Shown: one piece after another, positions 24,149 to 33,188 of the stretch
Numbering within the stretch: position 1 is the first letter of the stretch
Layout of the letters: each line of letters opens with the position of its first letter
Assembly (NCBI GenBank): GCA_900547555.1
Contig: URHG01000006.1
Location: 18,467 to 82,466, forward strand
Direction of reading: 5' to 3'
DNA length: 64,000 nucleotides
Source of the DNA: an uncultured Porphyromonadaceae bacterium
GTDB lineage: Bacteria > Bacteroidota > Bacteroidia > Bacteroidales > UBA11471
Position numbers and translations under genes: made by a program
Notes under the pieces: generated by a model
What the model saw: the letters and a program-made list of their open reading frames with translations, nothing else
What the model was told of the DNA's origin: nothing
Database searches by the model: none

Positions 24149-25306
24149 ATGAAAAACACATTTTCTTTGTTGTATTCCGTATGTATGGCGATGGCTCTTT
24201 CTTTTTTGTTGAGTTGCTCTTCCGAGGAACATCGGGAGGGGATTGTTCTTGAAGAATTTCTTTATGAACAAGCCGATTTCCCATCTTGCCATTCGGTTAC
24301 GATTGTAGAGCTTGAAAACGGAGATTTATTGGCCACCTATTTCGGGGGTACACATGAGCGGAACCCTGATGTGGAAATACGTTTGCAGCGAAAAACTCCC
24401 GGAGGACAATGGTCTGCGCCTCAAAGCGTGGCCACAGGTATTCAGAATGACACATTGCGTTACCCGACATGGAATCCCGTGATTTTTCAACCGGACGGAG
24501 GGGAACTGATGCTTTATTATAAAGTCGGTCCCAGCCCAAAAGACTGGTGGGGAGAATATATCATGTCGACAGATAACGGATATACATGGAGTTCTCCGCA
24601 GCGGTTGGAATTGCCTTTGCTCGGCCCCATTAAAAACAAACCCATACAGCTTGCCGACGGTACGCTGATTTCAGGATCGAGCGATGAGAGGCACGGTTGG
24701 AGGGCTCATATCGAGCGCAGTACCGATAAGGGGCATACTTGGGAGTTTATAGGACCGCTTAATGATGGAAAAAAGATCGCTGCCATACAGCCGACCTTTT
24801 TACAGCATGGTGGCGATACCATACAGGTGCTCTGTCGTACGAACGGAAAAAACGGAAATAATCGTATTGTGCAAGCGTGGTCTTATGATGCCGGCAAATC
24901 GTGGAGTGAAATGACCGAAACGACATTGCCGAACAATAATTCGGGTATCGACGCTGTAACCTTGCGAGATGGGCGTCATCTTTTGATATACAATCATTCG
25001 ACTCGCGATCAAGAGAATATGGGACATAAAGGTCGCGGAGTAATTAATCTTGCGATGAGTCGGGACGGAATAAATTGGGAGGCCGCTCTTGTCCTCGATT
25101 ATATCGACCAACCCGGGAAGCAGTATTCTTATCCCTCTATGATTCAGACATCAGACGGTCTCGTGCATATTGTGTACACGTGGCATCGCCAACGTATCAA
25201 GCATGTTGTTGTGGATCCTCAAAAACTAGAAACTTATCCTATTATTGATGGGGTATGGCCTACCGATAAAATTCCATTTGTCGTGTCTCCTGTCGATGCT
25301 TTGTAG
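24149..25306 (+). CDS. Sialidase-like (BNR/Asp-box) lipoprotein
   Basis: A 385-residue lipoprotein (lipobox SFLLSC, Cys 23) predicted to be a six-bladed beta-propeller. At least three Asp-box-like turns are visible: STDNGYTWSSP, STDKGHTWEF and SYDAGKSWSE, plus a degenerate SRDGINWE. The first blade has LLATYFGGTHERNPDVEIRL, resembling a BNR/sialidase-like group found in bacteria and plants whose substrates are often plant or host glycans; genuine sialidase activity is not shown. It is inserted in the run of his genes on the same strand, 12 bp after hisA. A promoter-like site follows it before hisF. Confidence 0.8.
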   Translation: MKNTFSLLYSVCMAMALSFLLSCSSEEHREGIVLEEFLYEQADFPSCHSVTIVELENGDLLATYFGGTHERNPDVEIRLQRKTPGGQWSAPQSVATGIQNDTLRYPTWNPVIFQPDGGELMLYYKVGPSPKDWWGEYIMSTDNGYTWSSPQRLELPLLGPIKNKPIQLADGTLISGSSDERHGWRAHIERSTDKGHTWEFIGPLNDGKKIAAIQPTFLQHGGDTIQVLCRTNGKNGNNRIVQAWSYDAGKSWSEMTETTLPNNNSGIDAVTLRDGRHLLIYNHSTRDQENMGHKGRGVINLAMSRDGINWEAALVLDYIDQPGKQYSYPSMIQTSDGLVHIVYTWHRQRIKHVVVDPQKLETYPIIDGVWPTDKIPFVVSPVDAL

Positions 25307-25400
25307 ATCGATGATAAATGTAAATAATGTACTTGGAAGGCTGCCTGATAATATCTTATTATTTCCTCCTTGCAAATGTGGTGAAATAGAAAAGAAATCG

Positions 25401-25408
25401 TATTTTTG
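25401..25408 (+). promoter_or_regulatory. -7 element ahead of hisF
   Basis: TATTTTTG matches TAnnTTTG in the 206-bp gap between the sialidase-like gene and hisF, so hisF-hisIE-ftsE may have its own promoter. Confidence 0.4.
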
Positions 25409-25512
25409 TCCTTTGTTTTGCAGTTATTTGATAGAAATAGATCGGAAAACGGCAAAATTATAATGAAGGAAATATTGGATTCAAACAAAAGTCATTGTCT
25501 TTCCGAGAAAAT

Positions 25513-26268
25513 ATGTTAGCAAAAAGAATAATACCCTGCCTTGACGTGAAAGACGGGAAAACCGTGAAAGGGGTGAACTTTGTTAATTTCAGGGATGCCG
25601 GTGATCCGGTGGAATTAGGTCGGGCATACAGCGAACAAGGGGCCGACGAACTGGTATATCTCGATATTACCGCTTCGCATGAAGGGCGTAAGACGTTTAC
25701 CGACTTGGTGCGTCGTGTGGCGGCTCATGTGAGTATTCCTTTTACTGTAGGAGGCGGAATCAACGAAATCGGCGATGTAGACCGTTTGCTGAATGCCGGT
25801 GCCGATAAAGTTTCGATTAATTCATCGGCATTGAAAAATCCGGTTTTGATCGAAGATATTGCAAAAAATTTCGGTTCTCAGGTTTGTGTTGTCGCAATAG
25901 ATGCTAATTTTGAGAAAAATTCTTGGCGTTGTTACCGTAGTGGCGGTCGTATTCCTACCGAGAAAGAACTTTTTGCATGGGCAAAGGAAGCTCAGGAACG
26001 GGGTGCCGGTGAAATTCTATTTACCAGTATGACCCACGATGGGGTGAAGACGGGCTATGCCAATGAGGCACTTGCAATCTTGCATGAGTTGCTCGATATA
26101 CCGGTTATTGCATCGGGAGGAGCTGGGGCAAAAGAGCATTTTCGAGATGCTTTTCTATGGGGTAAAGCCGATGCGGCATTGGCGGCCAGCGTGTTCCATT
26201 TCGGAGAAATACCTATCCCGGAACTGAAAGCTTATCTTGCAAAAGAAAATATTTGTGTAAGAATATAA
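25513..26268 (+). CDS. hisF: Imidazole glycerol phosphate synthase, cyclase subunit
   Basis: TIM-barrel synthase that uses ammonia from HisH to form IGP and AICAR. 251 residues from ATG 25513, the canonical length; an in-frame TTG at 25495 is rejected. Catalytic Asp 11 in IPCLDVKDG, second catalytic Asp in VVAIDANFE (about 130), phosphate sites [13 protein letters not shown] and [12 protein letters not shown]. Followed at 11 bp by hisIE. Confidence 0.97.
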   Translation: MLAKRIIPCLDVKDGKTVKGVNFVNFRDAGDPVELGRAYSEQGADELVYLDITASHEGRKTFTDLVRRVAAHVSIPFTVGGGINEIGDVDRLLNAGADKVSINSSALKNPVLIEDIAKNFGSQVCVVAIDANFEKNSWRCYRSGGRIPTEKELFAWAKEAQERGAGEILFTSMTHDGVKTGYANEALAILHELLDIPVIASGGAGAKEHFRDAFLWGKADAALAASVFHFGEIPIPELKAYLAKENICVRI

Positions 26269-26279
26269 TAGGATAAAAT

Positions 26280-26876
26280 ATGGAACTTGATTTTGGTAAA
26301 ATGGGCGGACTTATACCCGCCATTATACAGGATAACTGCACGGGCAAGGTCCTGATGTTGGGCTTTATGAATAAAGAAGCCTATGATAAAACTTTGGAAA
26401 TAGGAAAGGTAACTTTTTTCAGCCGTACCAAAAATCGCTTGTGGACAAAGGGCGAGGAGAGTGGTAATTTTTTGAATGTATGCTCGGTAACGGCCGACTG
26501 TGATGCGGATACGCTTCTCATCAAAGTCAATCCCGTAGGCCCTGTTTGCCACACGGGGAGCGATACTTGTTTTGATGAAAAAAACGAAGCCGATTTCTAT
26601 TTTATACAGTATTTGCAGGATTTTATCGACCGACGTAAAGCCGAGATGCCCGAAGGTTCTTATACGACATCGCTCTTCAAGAAAGGAGTAAACCGTATGG
26701 CTCAGAAAGTAGGAGAAGAAGCTGTCGAGACTGTCATAGAGGCAACGAATGGTACGCGAGAAGGATTTATTTATGAAGCATCGGACTTGCTTTATCACCT
26801 TATCGTATTGTTGACGTCCAAAGGTTTACGAATCGAAGATTTGGCACGGGAATTAAAAAGTCGCCATAAAGAATAA
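26280..26876 (+). CDS. hisIE: Bifunctional phosphoribosyl-AMP cyclohydrolase / phosphoribosyl-ATP pyrophosphatase
   Basis: Steps 2 and 3 of histidine synthesis in one 198-residue protein. HisI part (about 1-105) has FMNKEAYDKTL, FFSRTKNRLWTKGEESGN and the metal-binding DCDADTLL and VCHTGSDTC. HisE part (about 108-198) has SYTTSLFKKGVNRMAQKVGEEAVETV, whose helix bears the metal-binding Glu residues, and EASDLLYHLIVLL. Same strand as hisF; ftsE follows after 9 bp. Confidence 0.96.
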   Translation: MELDFGKMGGLIPAIIQDNCTGKVLMLGFMNKEAYDKTLEIGKVTFFSRTKNRLWTKGEESGNFLNVCSVTADCDADTLLIKVNPVGPVCHTGSDTCFDEKNEADFYFIQYLQDFIDRRKAEMPEGSYTTSLFKKGVNRMAQKVGEEAVETVIEATNGTREGFIYEASDLLYHLIVLLTSKGLRIEDLARELKSRHKE

Positions 26877-26885
26877 TCTCTTTCT

Positions 26886-27578
26886 ATGGAAAAACGGCAA
26901 CTCATAAATTATCGTCAGGTGGAAATTTGCCGGAACGAGCAAGTCGTTCTGCAAAAAGCTGATTTTGAATTGTTCAGCGGTGAATTTGTCTATCTGATAG
27001 GCCGGGTGGGAAGCGGAAAAAGTACGTTGTTGAAAACGATATATGCCGAGGTTCCCATTCAAGATGGCGAAGCGATGGTATTCGATGTGAATATGCGGAA
27101 AATACGCCGTCGTGAGATACCGATGTTGCGTAGGAAATTGGGAATCGTTTTTCAGGATTTTCAATTATTGACCGACCGTACCGTACAGAAGAATCTCGAA
27201 TTTGTATTGCGGGCCACCGGTTGGAAAGACCGTGCCGCGATTGATGAGCGCATACAGAAAACCCTTTGTCAGGTCGGTATGGAAAATAAGGCGTACCGTA
27301 TGCCGCACGAGCTGTCGGGGGGAGAGCAGCAGCGTATCGTCATTGCGCGGGCTTTGCTCAATTCTCCTCAAATCATATTGGCAGACGAACCGACCGGAAA
27401 CCTCGATCCTCAAACGGGAAAACAAATCGTTGCTCTGTTACATGAGATTTGTAACGAAGGGACAGCGGTAATCATGACTACCCACAACCATTATTTGGTA
27501 CGGGAGTTTCCCGGTCGGGTATTGCTTTGTAATGAGAAGCAAATAACCGACATTACCAATACGATACCTATAAAGTAA
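26886..27578 (+). CDS. ftsE: Cell division ATP-binding protein FtsE
   Basis: ABC ATPase of the FtsEX complex, which activates peptidoglycan hydrolases at the septum. 230 residues: Walker A GRVGSGKSTLLKTIYAE, Q-loop FQDFQLLTDRTV, signature LSGGEQQRIVIARALL, Walker B IILADEPTGNLDP and H-loop TTHNH. The AEVPIQDG and EFPGRVLLCN segments resemble FtsE more than LolD. FtsX is not adjacent in this window. Directly after hisIE, which may be position rather than function. Confidence 0.85.
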   Translation: MEKRQLINYRQVEICRNEQVVLQKADFELFSGEFVYLIGRVGSGKSTLLKTIYAEVPIQDGEAMVFDVNMRKIRRREIPMLRRKLGIVFQDFQLLTDRTVQKNLEFVLRATGWKDRAAIDERIQKTLCQVGMENKAYRMPHELSGGEQQRIVIARALLNSPQIILADEPTGNLDPQTGKQIVALLHEICNEGTAVIMTTHNHYLVREFPGRVLLCNEKQITDITNTIPIK

Positions 27579-27611
27579 TCTCGATTATGTACGTTTTCTG
27601 ATAAATCGTTA

Positions 27612-27619
27612 TATCTTTG
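27612..27619 (+). promoter_or_regulatory. -7 element of lysC
   Basis: TATCTTTG followed by CAGC, 38 nt before the lysC ATG. Confidence 0.6.
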
Positions 27620-27656
27620 CAGCGGTTTAAGAAAGAAACAAATATTAAAATAAGAA

Positions 27657-28970
27657 ATGAAAGTATTAAAGTTTGGTGGAACATCTGTCGGCTCTGCGCA
27701 ACGTATGAAGAGTGTTGCCGGGTTGATTTGCGACGGCAGTCAGAAGATTGTCGTTCTTTCGGCCATGTCGGGGACAACCAATACCTTAGTAGAGATTTCG
27801 GATTATCTCTATAAGAAAAATCCCGATGGTGCCAACGAGGTCATTAATGCATTGGAACGTAAGTATCAACAAGTGATTTGCGAGCTGTTCGATACCGAGG
27901 CTTACAGACAACAAACCCTCGATGCCGTGAAGACCAATTTCGATACCATGCGCTCTTTCACCAAAGACCTTTTTACCATGTTCGAGGAAAAAGTTATCCT
28001 TGCACAAGGTGAACTGATGTCGACGACGATGATGAATCTCTACCTCAATGAGACGGGTATAAAATCGGTTTTGATACCGGCTCTTGACTACATGCGCATC
28101 GATAAGAACGGAGAACCCGATACGGCATATATAAAAAGCAATTTGGAAAAACGGTTGGCCGATTGTCCCGACGCACCCATTTATATCACACAAGGATTTA
28201 TTTGTCGTAATGCTTACGGTGAGATAGATAACTTGCAACGAGGCGGGAGCGACTATTCGGCATCTCTTATCGGGGCGGCTGTTCAGGCCGAGGAGATACA
28301 GATATGGACCGATATTGACGGCATGCATAATAATGATCCCCGTTTTGTAGAAGGTACGAAACCTGTACGTACGCTCAATTTCGAAGAAGCTGCCGAGTTG
28401 GCCTATTTCGGTGCTAAAATCCTGCACCCGACATGTATTCTTCCGGCAAAACTCAATCGTATTCCCGTGCGTTTGCTCAATACGATGGAGCCTGATGCTC
28501 CCGGTACGATGATCTGCGGAACGTCCGAATCGGGAAAAATCAAAGCTGTGGCAGCAAAAGACGGCATAACCGCGATTAAGATCAAATCGGGTCGCATGTT
28601 GTTGGCTTACGGTTTCTTGCGCAAGGTGTTTGAGATATTCGAAAGTTATCAGACGGCAATCGATATGGTAACCACTTCGGAAGTCGGAGTATCGGTAACG
28701 ATCGATAATACGAAACATTTGAGCGAGATTCTCGATGATTTGAAAAAATTCGGAACCGTAACTGTCGACGAGAATATGGTAATTATCTGTGTCGTAGGTG
28801 ATTTGGAATGGAAAAATATCGGTTTCGAATCGAATGCAATGCAGGCAATGAAAGACATACCTGTGCGTATGGTATCTTACGGCGGTAGCAATTACAACAT
28901 TTCGTTCTTGATAAAAGCCGAAGATAAACAACGAGCATTGCAAGCCCTTAGTCACAATCTTTTTGAATAA
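27657..28970 (+). CDS. lysC: Aspartate kinase
   Basis: Phosphorylates aspartate, the first step to lysine/DAP, threonine and methionine. 437 residues, monofunctional: KFGGTSVGSAQRM nucleotide site, aspartate-binding RGGSDYSASLIGAAV, then two ACT domains (about 300-437) with DGITAIKIKSGRM and VTTSEVGVSVTIDN, the inhibitor-binding region. No homoserine dehydrogenase domain. Followed by lysA after a hairpin. Confidence 0.95.
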   Translation: MKVLKFGGTSVGSAQRMKSVAGLICDGSQKIVVLSAMSGTTNTLVEISDYLYKKNPDGANEVINALERKYQQVICELFDTEAYRQQTLDAVKTNFDTMRSFTKDLFTMFEEKVILAQGELMSTTMMNLYLNETGIKSVLIPALDYMRIDKNGEPDTAYIKSNLEKRLADCPDAPIYITQGFICRNAYGEIDNLQRGGSDYSASLIGAAVQAEEIQIWTDIDGMHNNDPRFVEGTKPVRTLNFEEAAELAYFGAKILHPTCILPAKLNRIPVRLLNTMEPDAPGTMICGTSESGKIKAVAAKDGITAIKIKSGRMLLAYGFLRKVFEIFESYQTAIDMVTTSEVGVSVTIDNTKHLSEILDDLKKFGTVTVDENMVIICVVGDLEWKNIGFESNAMQAMKDIPVRMVSYGGSNYNISFLIKAEDKQRALQALSHNLFE

Positions 28971-28985
28971 TAGTTTAAATTATGG

Positions 28986-29016
28986 GAGGCGGGTTAGTAA
29001 TTAGTCCGCCTCTTTT
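28986..29016 (+). terminator. Hairpin between lysC and lysA
   Basis: GAGGCGG / CCGCCTC stem extended by wobble and A-T pairs, followed by TTTT. It could partly terminate lysC transcripts and set the lysC:lysA ratio. It also argues for the lysA start at 29036, downstream of the hairpin. Confidence 0.6.
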
Positions 29017-29035
29017 GTCTATAAAAATTATTTTT

Positions 29036-30190
29036 ATGAATTTTCCGATAGAAAAATTCAAGTTTTTAGAAACTCCTTTTTATTATTACGATACCGACTT
29101 GTTGCGGGAAACGCTGCGAGAGATAAATCGGGAAGCGGGTCGTTATCCCCAGTTTCATGTACATTACGCAGTCAAAGCGAATGCCAATGCACGACTTTTG
29201 TCTATAATACGAGAGCACGGATTGGGTGCGGATTGTGTCAGCGGCGGTGAAATAAAAGCTGCTTTGAAAGCAGGTTTCCCGGCAGAACAAATCGTCTTTG
29301 CCGGTGTAGGGAAGGCCGATTGGGAGATAAAACTGGGACTCGAAGCAGGAATATGTTGCTTCAATGTCGAGTCTGTTCCCGAATTGGAGAATATTGATAA
29401 ATTGGCCGGAGAGATGGGACGAACAGCCTCGGTGGCTTTACGTATCAATCCGAATGTCGATGCACACACCCATCATTATATAACGACCGGATTGAGCGAG
29501 AATAAGTTTGGTATCAGTCTCGAACATCTTGAAGGGATTCTTGACTATATACCTTCGCTTCAACATGTAAAACTTATGGGGTTGCATTTTCATATCGGCT
29601 CTCAAATCGTCGATATGGATTCGTTTAAGGTACTTTGTAACCGCATCAATGAAATACAGGAGACATTGTATCGGCGCATGATAATTGTCGATGTCATTAA
29701 CGTCGGCGGCGGATTGGGAGTCGACTACCAGATGCCTGATAAACAGCCCATACCAGACTTTGCGGAATATTTTGCCGTATTTCATAAACATCTTAAACTT
29801 CGACCGAAACAACATTTGTTTTTTGAATTGGGGCGTTCTGTCGTGTGTCAATGCGGGAGTCTTATTACCGAGGTCCTTTATGTAAAGGAAGGTGTAAATA
29901 AGAAATTTGTCATTGTCGATGCCGGTATGACCGATCTTATCCGACCGGCGTTGTATCAGGCTTATCATTGCATCGAAAATATAACTTCGCATTTACCCGT
30001 TCAAGAGTACGATGTCGTAGGACCGATTTGTGAATCGTCCGATTGTTTCGGAAAAGTCGTTTCCTTACCCGAAACCTCCCGAGGAGACCTGATTGCGGTA
30101 CGCTCGGCCGGTGCTTATGGTGAAATTATGGCCTCCCAGTATAACTGCCGCCGGTTGCCCGGTGCATATTATTCCGATGAATTGAATTAA
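29036..30190 (+). CDS. lysA: Diaminopimelate decarboxylase
   Basis: PLP enzyme converting meso-DAP to lysine. 384 residues from ATG 29036 (MNFPIEKFKF); an upstream ATG at 28982 would place a terminator-like hairpin in the coding region. PLP lysine in VHYAVKANANA, substrate and phosphate motifs GLHFHIGSQI and INVGGGLGVDY, active-site Cys region PICESSDCFGK, and RSAGAYGEIMASQYN at the end. Downstream of lysC, matching the pathway. Confidence 0.95.
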   Translation: MNFPIEKFKFLETPFYYYDTDLLRETLREINREAGRYPQFHVHYAVKANANARLLSIIREHGLGADCVSGGEIKAALKAGFPAEQIVFAGVGKADWEIKLGLEAGICCFNVESVPELENIDKLAGEMGRTASVALRINPNVDAHTHHYITTGLSENKFGISLEHLEGILDYIPSLQHVKLMGLHFHIGSQIVDMDSFKVLCNRINEIQETLYRRMIIVDVINVGGGLGVDYQMPDKQPIPDFAEYFAVFHKHLKLRPKQHLFFELGRSVVCQCGSLITEVLYVKEGVNKKFVIVDAGMTDLIRPALYQAYHCIENITSHLPVQEYDVVGPICESSDCFGKVVSLPETSRGDLIAVRSAGAYGEIMASQYNCRRLPGAYYSDELN

Positions 30191-30200
30191 AAATGTATCT

Positions 30201-31040
30201 ATGATAAAGAAGATATTTGTTATATGTTTGATGGCGATGGGTTTCCTGTCGCACGTTATGGCACAAGAAAATATTTTTGTGTTGAAAGACGGTTATGTCT
30301 ATCCTAAGAAAAAGTTCATCGACTCTTTGGCTGTGGCCGATAAAAACCTTGTAAAGCCGTATGAAACGTTTGCGACATCGACGGCAAGCATTCGCAGCGG
30401 TCGAGATAAGAATTATCAGGTGCGGTTGTCGAAGTTTAAAGGGGGCAATTATCCCGGAGACTTTCAGGCTATACAGATTTTTTTAGGTAATAAGTGTCTG
30501 CTCGAAGTTACGAATGCCGACGGTTGGACTTCCCTGCCCCCGAATGTTCCTTCGACCAACAGTTATTATTTTGCCGTAAACGTTTCGGCTTATTCTACGG
30601 CATTATTTTTCTTTTCCCAACCGAAAGATAATTATCCACCCTATTTGACGATTATTTTGATAAAAACAGGAAAAGCACATTTGGTGTTCAATCGTCCCTG
30701 TGTGTTGCAGTCTATATCCAAAAATTCTTATTCGGTACGGCTCGAAATGAACGATCGTTATCCCGTATATGTGGCGCCTGCCGGTACGACGAGTGAGGTT
30801 ACGGAAATGAATGATGAAAAAGAACCCGAGGTGCAGGTAGTAAAAGAGAAAGAAAAATCTAAGAAACGAAAAAAACGGCGTAAACGTTCTAAATCGGAAG
30901 TTCTGGTTGCACAGCCCGATACTGTGAAGAAAATCGAAGAACCGGCTCCGGTAGTGAAGAAAGAAGAGCCGAAACCGGTACAACCGAAGCGCTATTTGAT
31001 TTGGTCCGAAAACGATGTACTGAAAATTAAAGAGCAATAG
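30201..31040 (+). CDS. Secreted protein with Lys/Arg-rich tract, unknown function
   Basis: A 279-residue protein with a cleavable signal peptide (FVICLMAMGFLSHVMA, cleavage before QENI). A globular part to about residue 200 (YPGDFQAIQIFLGNKCLLEV; YYFAVNVSAYSTALFFFSQP) is followed by an acidic stretch, a highly basic tract KKRKKRRKRSK at about 225-235, and a Pro/Lys/Glu spacer, ending with RYLIWSENDVLKIKEQ. Not recognised. It lies 10 bp after lysA and ends at a strong terminator, so it is co-transcribed with lysA. The basic tract could bind nucleic acid, wall polymers or LPS; this is speculation. Confidence 0.7.
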   Translation: MIKKIFVICLMAMGFLSHVMAQENIFVLKDGYVYPKKKFIDSLAVADKNLVKPYETFATSTASIRSGRDKNYQVRLSKFKGGNYPGDFQAIQIFLGNKCLLEVTNADGWTSLPPNVPSTNSYYFAVNVSAYSTALFFFSQPKDNYPPYLTIILIKTGKAHLVFNRPCVLQSISKNSYSVRLEMNDRYPVYVAPAGTTSEVTEMNDEKEPEVQVVKEKEKSKKRKKRRKRSKSEVLVAQPDTVKKIEEPAPVVKKEEPKPVQPKRYLIWSENDVLKIKEQ

Positions 31041-31064
31041 TTTCTTTGGTAATAGTTAGGTAAG

Positions 31065-31099
31065 GCGGTCTATCCGAAATTTCGGATAGACCGCTTCGT
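31065..31099 (+). terminator. Terminator of the lysA unit
   Basis: GCGGTCTATCCG / CGGATAGACCGC with a loop of AAATTT, itself self-complementary, followed by a T-containing tail. Confidence 0.8.
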
Positions 31100-31254
31100 T
31101 TATATCCTGTTTTATAGAATTTATATGACGGTACAATTTGCGGGCAAGTTTGGTGATGATTCTTTGTTTTTAAAATTTTGTTCGTATTTGTTATTGTAGC
31201 TACAATTAATTATTATCTTTGCTGCTGTTTTGTTTAACTTTAATTTTTATATCT

Positions 31255-31858
31255 ATGGAAATTATTTTTATGATTATTGCCGCATTGTCTTTTGTGGCTT
31301 TTGTTGTCGGTATGTTCGTCTCGTGGCAAAGTTGCTTTGATTTTTGTCAGTGTGTTTTTTGTCAGCGCGATTATTGGTGGTTCTTTGTCGGAAGATAAAG
31401 AGGTTATCTCTGGAAACCCGCAAACACAAGAGTCCAAGACCCAATCCCAAGAAAAATCTGCTATTGGAACAGAGGTTCGTGTAGGGAATTTTGTTTATCG
31501 GGTTAGTGATTTTTCTTTTAGGAAAAGTGTAGGTAATGAGTTTGTGGGAGAAACAGCTAACGGGATTTATTTGTTAATTAGCCTTGACCTTATGAATGTG
31601 GACGATGAGCCTCACACTTTGGACGGTTCATTATTTTCCATAACGGATTTGGACGGAAGAAAATATGAATACTCGACAAATGGTTCCACTGCATTGGCAA
31701 TGTCTGGTTATAAAACGTTGTTTTTGGAACAGTGCCAGCCGAATATCCAAATGAGTGGGATTCTTATTTTTGAAGTTTCTCGGAAAGATAAATATTACCT
31801 ACATTTGGCAGGTGGATTTTGGAGTTCAAAATCTATACGGATATTGCTAAGTAAATGA
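31255..31858 (+). pseudogene. DUF4352-type membrane-anchored protein, frameshifted near 31,320
   Basis: The ATG at 31255 opens a hydrophobic N-terminus (MEIIFMIIAALSFVAFVVGM) that in this frame soon ends at a stop. The neighbouring frame continues smoothly with GKVALIFVSVFFVSAIIGGS, a polar linker, and an extracytoplasmic domain of about 120 residues (VRVGNFVYRVSDFSFRK; YLLISLDLMNVDDEPHTL; FEVSRKDKYYLHL) of the DUF4352 type. Two adjacent hydrophobic segments split between frames suggest a single-base indel between about 31315 and 31330, in the genome or in the assembly. A -7-like TATCTTTG lies near 31212. Base composition seems more AT-rich than the neighbours, hinting at transfer. Confidence 0.65.
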
Positions 31859-31863
31859 TCATG

Positions 31864-31892
31864 TACGGGGCTGAGGCTCCGTATTTTCTTTA
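31864..31892 (+). terminator. Terminator of the DUF4352-type gene
   Basis: TACGGGGC / GCTCCGTA stem (one G-T pair), 4-nt loop, then TTTTCTTT. Confidence 0.6.
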
Positions 31893-31994
31893 TTGGGATC
31901 GTCAATCAAGGGGTGAATATCCAAAAAGGTATACTTAAAGTTTAGAGAGATTTTTTTTATATCAAAAATCATGCAACACTTCTTATCCTTTTTG

Positions 31995-32033
31995 AAAAAA
32001 ACACCCGCCCTGTAATTTGTAGCATGGCGGGTG
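31995..32033 (-). terminator. Terminator of the pectin degradation operon
   Basis: On the minus strand CACCCGCC pairs with GGCGGGTG around a 16-nt loop, followed by seven Ts, 22 nt after the stop of the last gene (PL10). Confidence 0.75.
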
Positions 32034-32055
32034 CAGATATGATGTCGGATATACT

Positions 32056-33147
32056 TTACTGAATGGCTTTTTCCCATTCGGCATATTTTTCAAGAACTTC
32101 ATTCCCTTCGTCGCTGTACCATGAATAGCCGCCTCTGCGTTCTACACCTATTTCGGCCAATGTCGCCCTTTTTATTCCGTCACGGTCGCAGAAGAAAGGT
32201 TGTTCGGTTTCAAGATCATAAAAGCGGGCCCAAAGGGGTGTAGCCCCTTTCTGTGGTTCGATATAGGCAATCCATTTTCCGTTTTTTCCCTTTTTTCGGA
32301 TATAGGCGGTATCGGTGATTTTATGCTTTTCAAACCATTTTACAGCCCCTTTTACAGCTGCGATGACTTCGGGCGATGGATTTTCAACTTTCATCAGAAG
32401 CAATACGATATCGGCCGACTCATCTCCGCTATACGATGCCAATTCGTATGCCCGTGCATTTGCAGGAAGTAAGGTCTCGGGATCGTGTTGGGCGCACCAC
32501 ACGGTAAGTTCACCGTTTTTATTGCGTATTTGGGTATTGAGGATACATTGAATACCTTTTTTATATGCATCGAGGGCTTTTTGTTTTTGTTCCGGTGTAA
32601 AATCGAAAATGACGTAGGGTTTGTCATCATCGCTAATGGCGTAGAGCATTTTGAGTACGTTTACGATGGCACCGTCATTATAGGTTATGTCTCGGGAGTA
32701 GGCGACCGATTTCCCTTTGCGATAAGGATAGAATTGAGGCCAGCCTCCGTTGTCGTACTGCGATAGGTAGATGTAGTCGAGTGCCTTGAAAAAGGCATCT
32801 CTATAACGTTGCTCATGCGTTTGTGCGTACATGTTTGTAAGAAAGCGCATTTCGGTAGTCGTAGCATTATTGTCTATGGTTGTACCGATGCCGGTTTCTT
32901 TCTGTTTATCGATGACATCTTGCTGTATTTCCCTGTGGAATGCAATATTTTTGGGAAATCCGCCTAAGTCACTTTGGTACAATAGCAGCTTGTCTGCAAT
33001 TTCTTTTGCTTCGGGGGTACCGTACCATTCCTGTGGCATTTTGGTTGCGATTTGTTTCCATGAAAGTTTCTGCAATTCTTGTATTGTCTGTCCCGCGACT
33101 GTGGAGAATAACATGCAGAAAAACACTCCGATAATCTCTTTTTTCAT
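32056..33147 (-). CDS. Pectate lyase, PL10 family
   Basis: Cleaves homogalacturonan by beta-elimination, leaving 4,5-unsaturated galacturonate ends. 363 residues with signal peptide (GVFFCMLFSTVAG) then the PL10 (alpha/alpha) fold: LLYQSDLGGFPKNIAF, IDNNATTTEMRFL, YLSQYDNGGWPQFYPYRKG, and the end RRGGYSWYSDEGNEVLEKY. Length is normal for a single-domain PL10. Last gene of the minus-strand operon; its products would be routed to KduI after further trimming. Periplasmic or secreted. Confidence 0.9.
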   Translation of the reverse strand: MKKEIIGVFFCMLFSTVAGQTIQELQKLSWKQIATKMPQEWYGTPEAKEIADKLLLYQSDLGGFPKNIAFHREIQQDVIDKQKETGIGTTIDNNATTTEMRFLTNMYAQTHEQRYRDAFFKALDYIYLSQYDNGGWPQFYPYRKGKSVAYSRDITYNDGAIVNVLKMLYAISDDDKPYVIFDFTPEQKQKALDAYKKGIQCILNTQIRNKNGELTVWCAQHDPETLLPANARAYELASYSGDESADIVLLLMKVENPSPEVIAAVKGAVKWFEKHKITDTAYIRKKGKNGKWIAYIEPQKGATPLWARFYDLETEQPFFCDRDGIKRATLAEIGVERRGGYSWYSDEGNEVLEKYAEWEKAIQ

Positions 33148-33188
33148 AAGACAATATTTTAAGAAATGATGATAATAGGTGGAAATAT

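Noticed and set aside
26886..27578. Reading the ATPase as a LolD/MacB-type exporter
   Set aside because: No permease adjoins it, and size and the segments after Walker A fit FtsE better; the uncertainty is kept in the confidence.
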